Source: Rhizobium sp. BK602
GTDB taxonomy: Bacteria > Pseudomonadota > Alphaproteobacteria > Rhizobiales > Rhizobiaceae
Assembly: GCF_014195095.1 (NCBI RefSeq)
Contig: NZ_JACIBC010000013.1
Coordinates: forward strand, 62,001-126,000
Reading direction: 5' to 3'
DNA: 64,000 nucleotides
Made by a program: the position numbers and the translations under genes. Shown here in pieces: positions 62,908 through 64,000 of this stretch (position 1 is the first letter of the stretch; each line of letters begins with the position of its first letter). The notes under the pieces are model-generated. The model was not told the origin of the DNA, did not search any database, and saw only the letters and a program-made list of their open reading frames with translations.

Positions 62908-64000
62908 TCACGGGATATCCGCAGACCAGACGACCGGATGCGTCTCACCGGTCGCGACATTGACGAAGCCCTCGGGCGCTCTTTCCGATGGAGCGACCAG
63001 TACCCAGCGCCAGGGTGCGCAGGTGAGCGTCGCGAAGGAAAGCCTCTCGGGAAAACCAGGCCACCAGCGCGGCGAGAAGGTCGGCTCATACATCCAGTCG
63101 ATCTCGGCGCCGGCTTTATACAGCGCCTGCATCTCCGCATCCAGCTCCTCGGCCGAGCGTGCCGTCATCAGGCCGCCGACCTCGTAGTGGACGCGCGCCA
63201 CCACCTTGCCGCCGGAGACGAGCACCCAACCGCCCTGCTGCTCCTTCAGCGCATTGGCGACCATCGCCATCGCCTCGTCGGAGGAGCCGACGACCCAGAT
63301 ATTGTGCTTGTCATGGCCGAGCGTGGCACCGAGCGCCGTATCGGCCGTGCGCGGCCCGGTGCCCAGCCAGAACATGCGGGCGACCTTGGCTTCGCCGGAG
63401 AAGCGGTCGACGATCGCGAATTTCGTGACGTTACGATCGGGATCGCGCTCGACGGCGCCGCCCCTGACCGGCAGCTCCATGGTGATGAAATCATCGGCCC
63501 AATGGAAGGGGCGCAGAAGAGCGGCTTTCGCCGTCGGCGCATCCGAGGGCGCGGGAATGCGAAAATCCTGCGGCGTAACCAACCTATCGATCGTCACGGT
63601 CTTCGTCGCCCACTCCGGCCAGGCGATCTCCGGACGGACGCCGACAAAGCGCTTGCCGTCCGAAGCGGGCTTTCCATCCGCCCAGACCTTGGCGATCGAC
63701 AGCGTTTCGACATCATCCAGAAGCACGATATCGGCAAAGCGGCCGGGCGCGATCGAGCCGACCCAGGGCGTCAGCCGCATATGCCGCGCCGGATTGATCG
63801 TCACGCACTGGATGGCGATCTCCGGCGCCAGTCCGTTCTCGATCGCAAGCCGGACATTGTGATCCGTCGCCCCGATCTTCAGCGTATCCGAAGCGCTGCG
63901 GTCATCGGTCACGAAGGCGATCTGCGACCAGTCGGACAGGCCCTTGTCGATCAGCCCCTTGATCACCTCCGGTAGCGAATGCGGCCGAAGCTCGATGAAA
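62908..64000 (-). CDS. Adenine deaminase-type amidohydrolase, 5' end outside window
   Basis: The C-terminal 363 residues of an amidohydrolase; the frame continues past 64000. TDDRSASDTLKIGATDHNVR, CVTINPARHMRLTPWVGSIAPGRFADIVLLDD, and the adenine deaminase C-terminal domain (LGATLGHDKHNIWVVGSSDEAM) are present. It is a diverged relative of ade at 39718-41553, which has the same domain order. Length suggests a protein of about 600 residues. Whether it deaminates adenine cannot be judged without the N-terminal metal motif. Confidence 0.85.
   Translation of the reverse strand, partial: FIELRPHSLPEVIKGLIDKGLSDWSQIAFVTDDRSASDTLKIGATDHNVRLAIENGLAPEIAIQCVTINPARHMRLTPWVGSIAPGRFADIVLLDDVETLSIAKVWADGKPASDGKRFVGVRPEIAWPEWATKTVTIDRLVTPQDFRIPAPSDAPTAKAALLRPFHWADDFITMELPVRGGAVERDPDRNVTKFAIVDRFSGEAKVARMFWLGTGPRTADTALGATLGHDKHNIWVVGSSDEAMAMVANALKEQQGGWVLVSGGKVVARVHYEVGGLMTARSAEELDAEMQALYKAGAEIDWMYEPTFSPRWWPGFPERLSFATLTCAPWRWVLVAPSERAPEGFVNVATGETHPVVWSADIP

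Overview
The window is about 64 kb of GC-rich chromosomal DNA from an alphaproteobacterium, most likely a Rhizobium of the etli/leguminosarum group. The evidence is the set of rhizobial signature proteins (a MucR/Ros regulator, a GCG_CRPN-type secreted protein, YejABEF), a probable alpha-r7 sRNA between polA and a marR gene, and CCTTCTCCCC/GGGGAGAAGG palindromic intergenic repeats. No tRNA, rRNA, CRISPR array, insertion sequence or prophage was seen.

Positions 1-20000 are mainly housekeeping. They hold a truncated MscS channel gene, a DUF1444 gene, a RelE/ParE-type toxin-antitoxin pair, pncB, and a minus-strand run tetR > yejABEF > ghrA. On the plus strand follow mepA, mgsA, glk, an MsbA-like exporter, dapB and gpmA. 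A second toxin-antitoxin pair sits under a perfect 15-bp inverted repeat.

Positions 19450-33280 carry a complete phosphonate (C-P lyase) locus: phnF is divergent from phnGHIJKL, then a hexapeptide-repeat transferase, a PNPOx-like flavoprotein, the importer phnCDE1E2, a DUF1045 2H-phosphoesterase-like protein, phnM and phnN. The phnF/phnG gap shows a Pho box, a well-spaced -10 and two inverted repeats just downstream. This layout fits PhoB activation combined with PhnF repression. phnP is absent, and the DUF1045 protein is a good candidate to do its job.

Positions 33340-49160 hold polA, the sRNA, marR, an M20 dipeptidase, a nucleoside hydrolase overlapping adenine deaminase (purine salvage), a ferric ABC importer, a LysR regulator divergent from a CidA/LrgA-LrgB pair, and an MFS transporter.

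Positions 49548-64000 hold the bo3-type ubiquinol oxidase cyoABCD with a SURF1 assembly gene, a histidine phosphatase, and a cobalamin riboswitch ahead of cbtB-cbtA plus an unrecognised membrane protein. After these come a secreted GCG_CRPN protein, a Pit phosphate transporter, a regulator cluster (MucR, a Fis-type protein, an EAL protein), a sugar isomerase-like gene and the C-terminal part of a second adenine deaminase-type gene that runs off the end.

The least explained parts are the third gene behind the B12 riboswitch, the DUF1045 gene in a phnP-less C-P lyase locus, the metal-binding-type tails on CyoA and CyoD, and a palindromic repeat that encodes the C-terminus of adenine deaminase.
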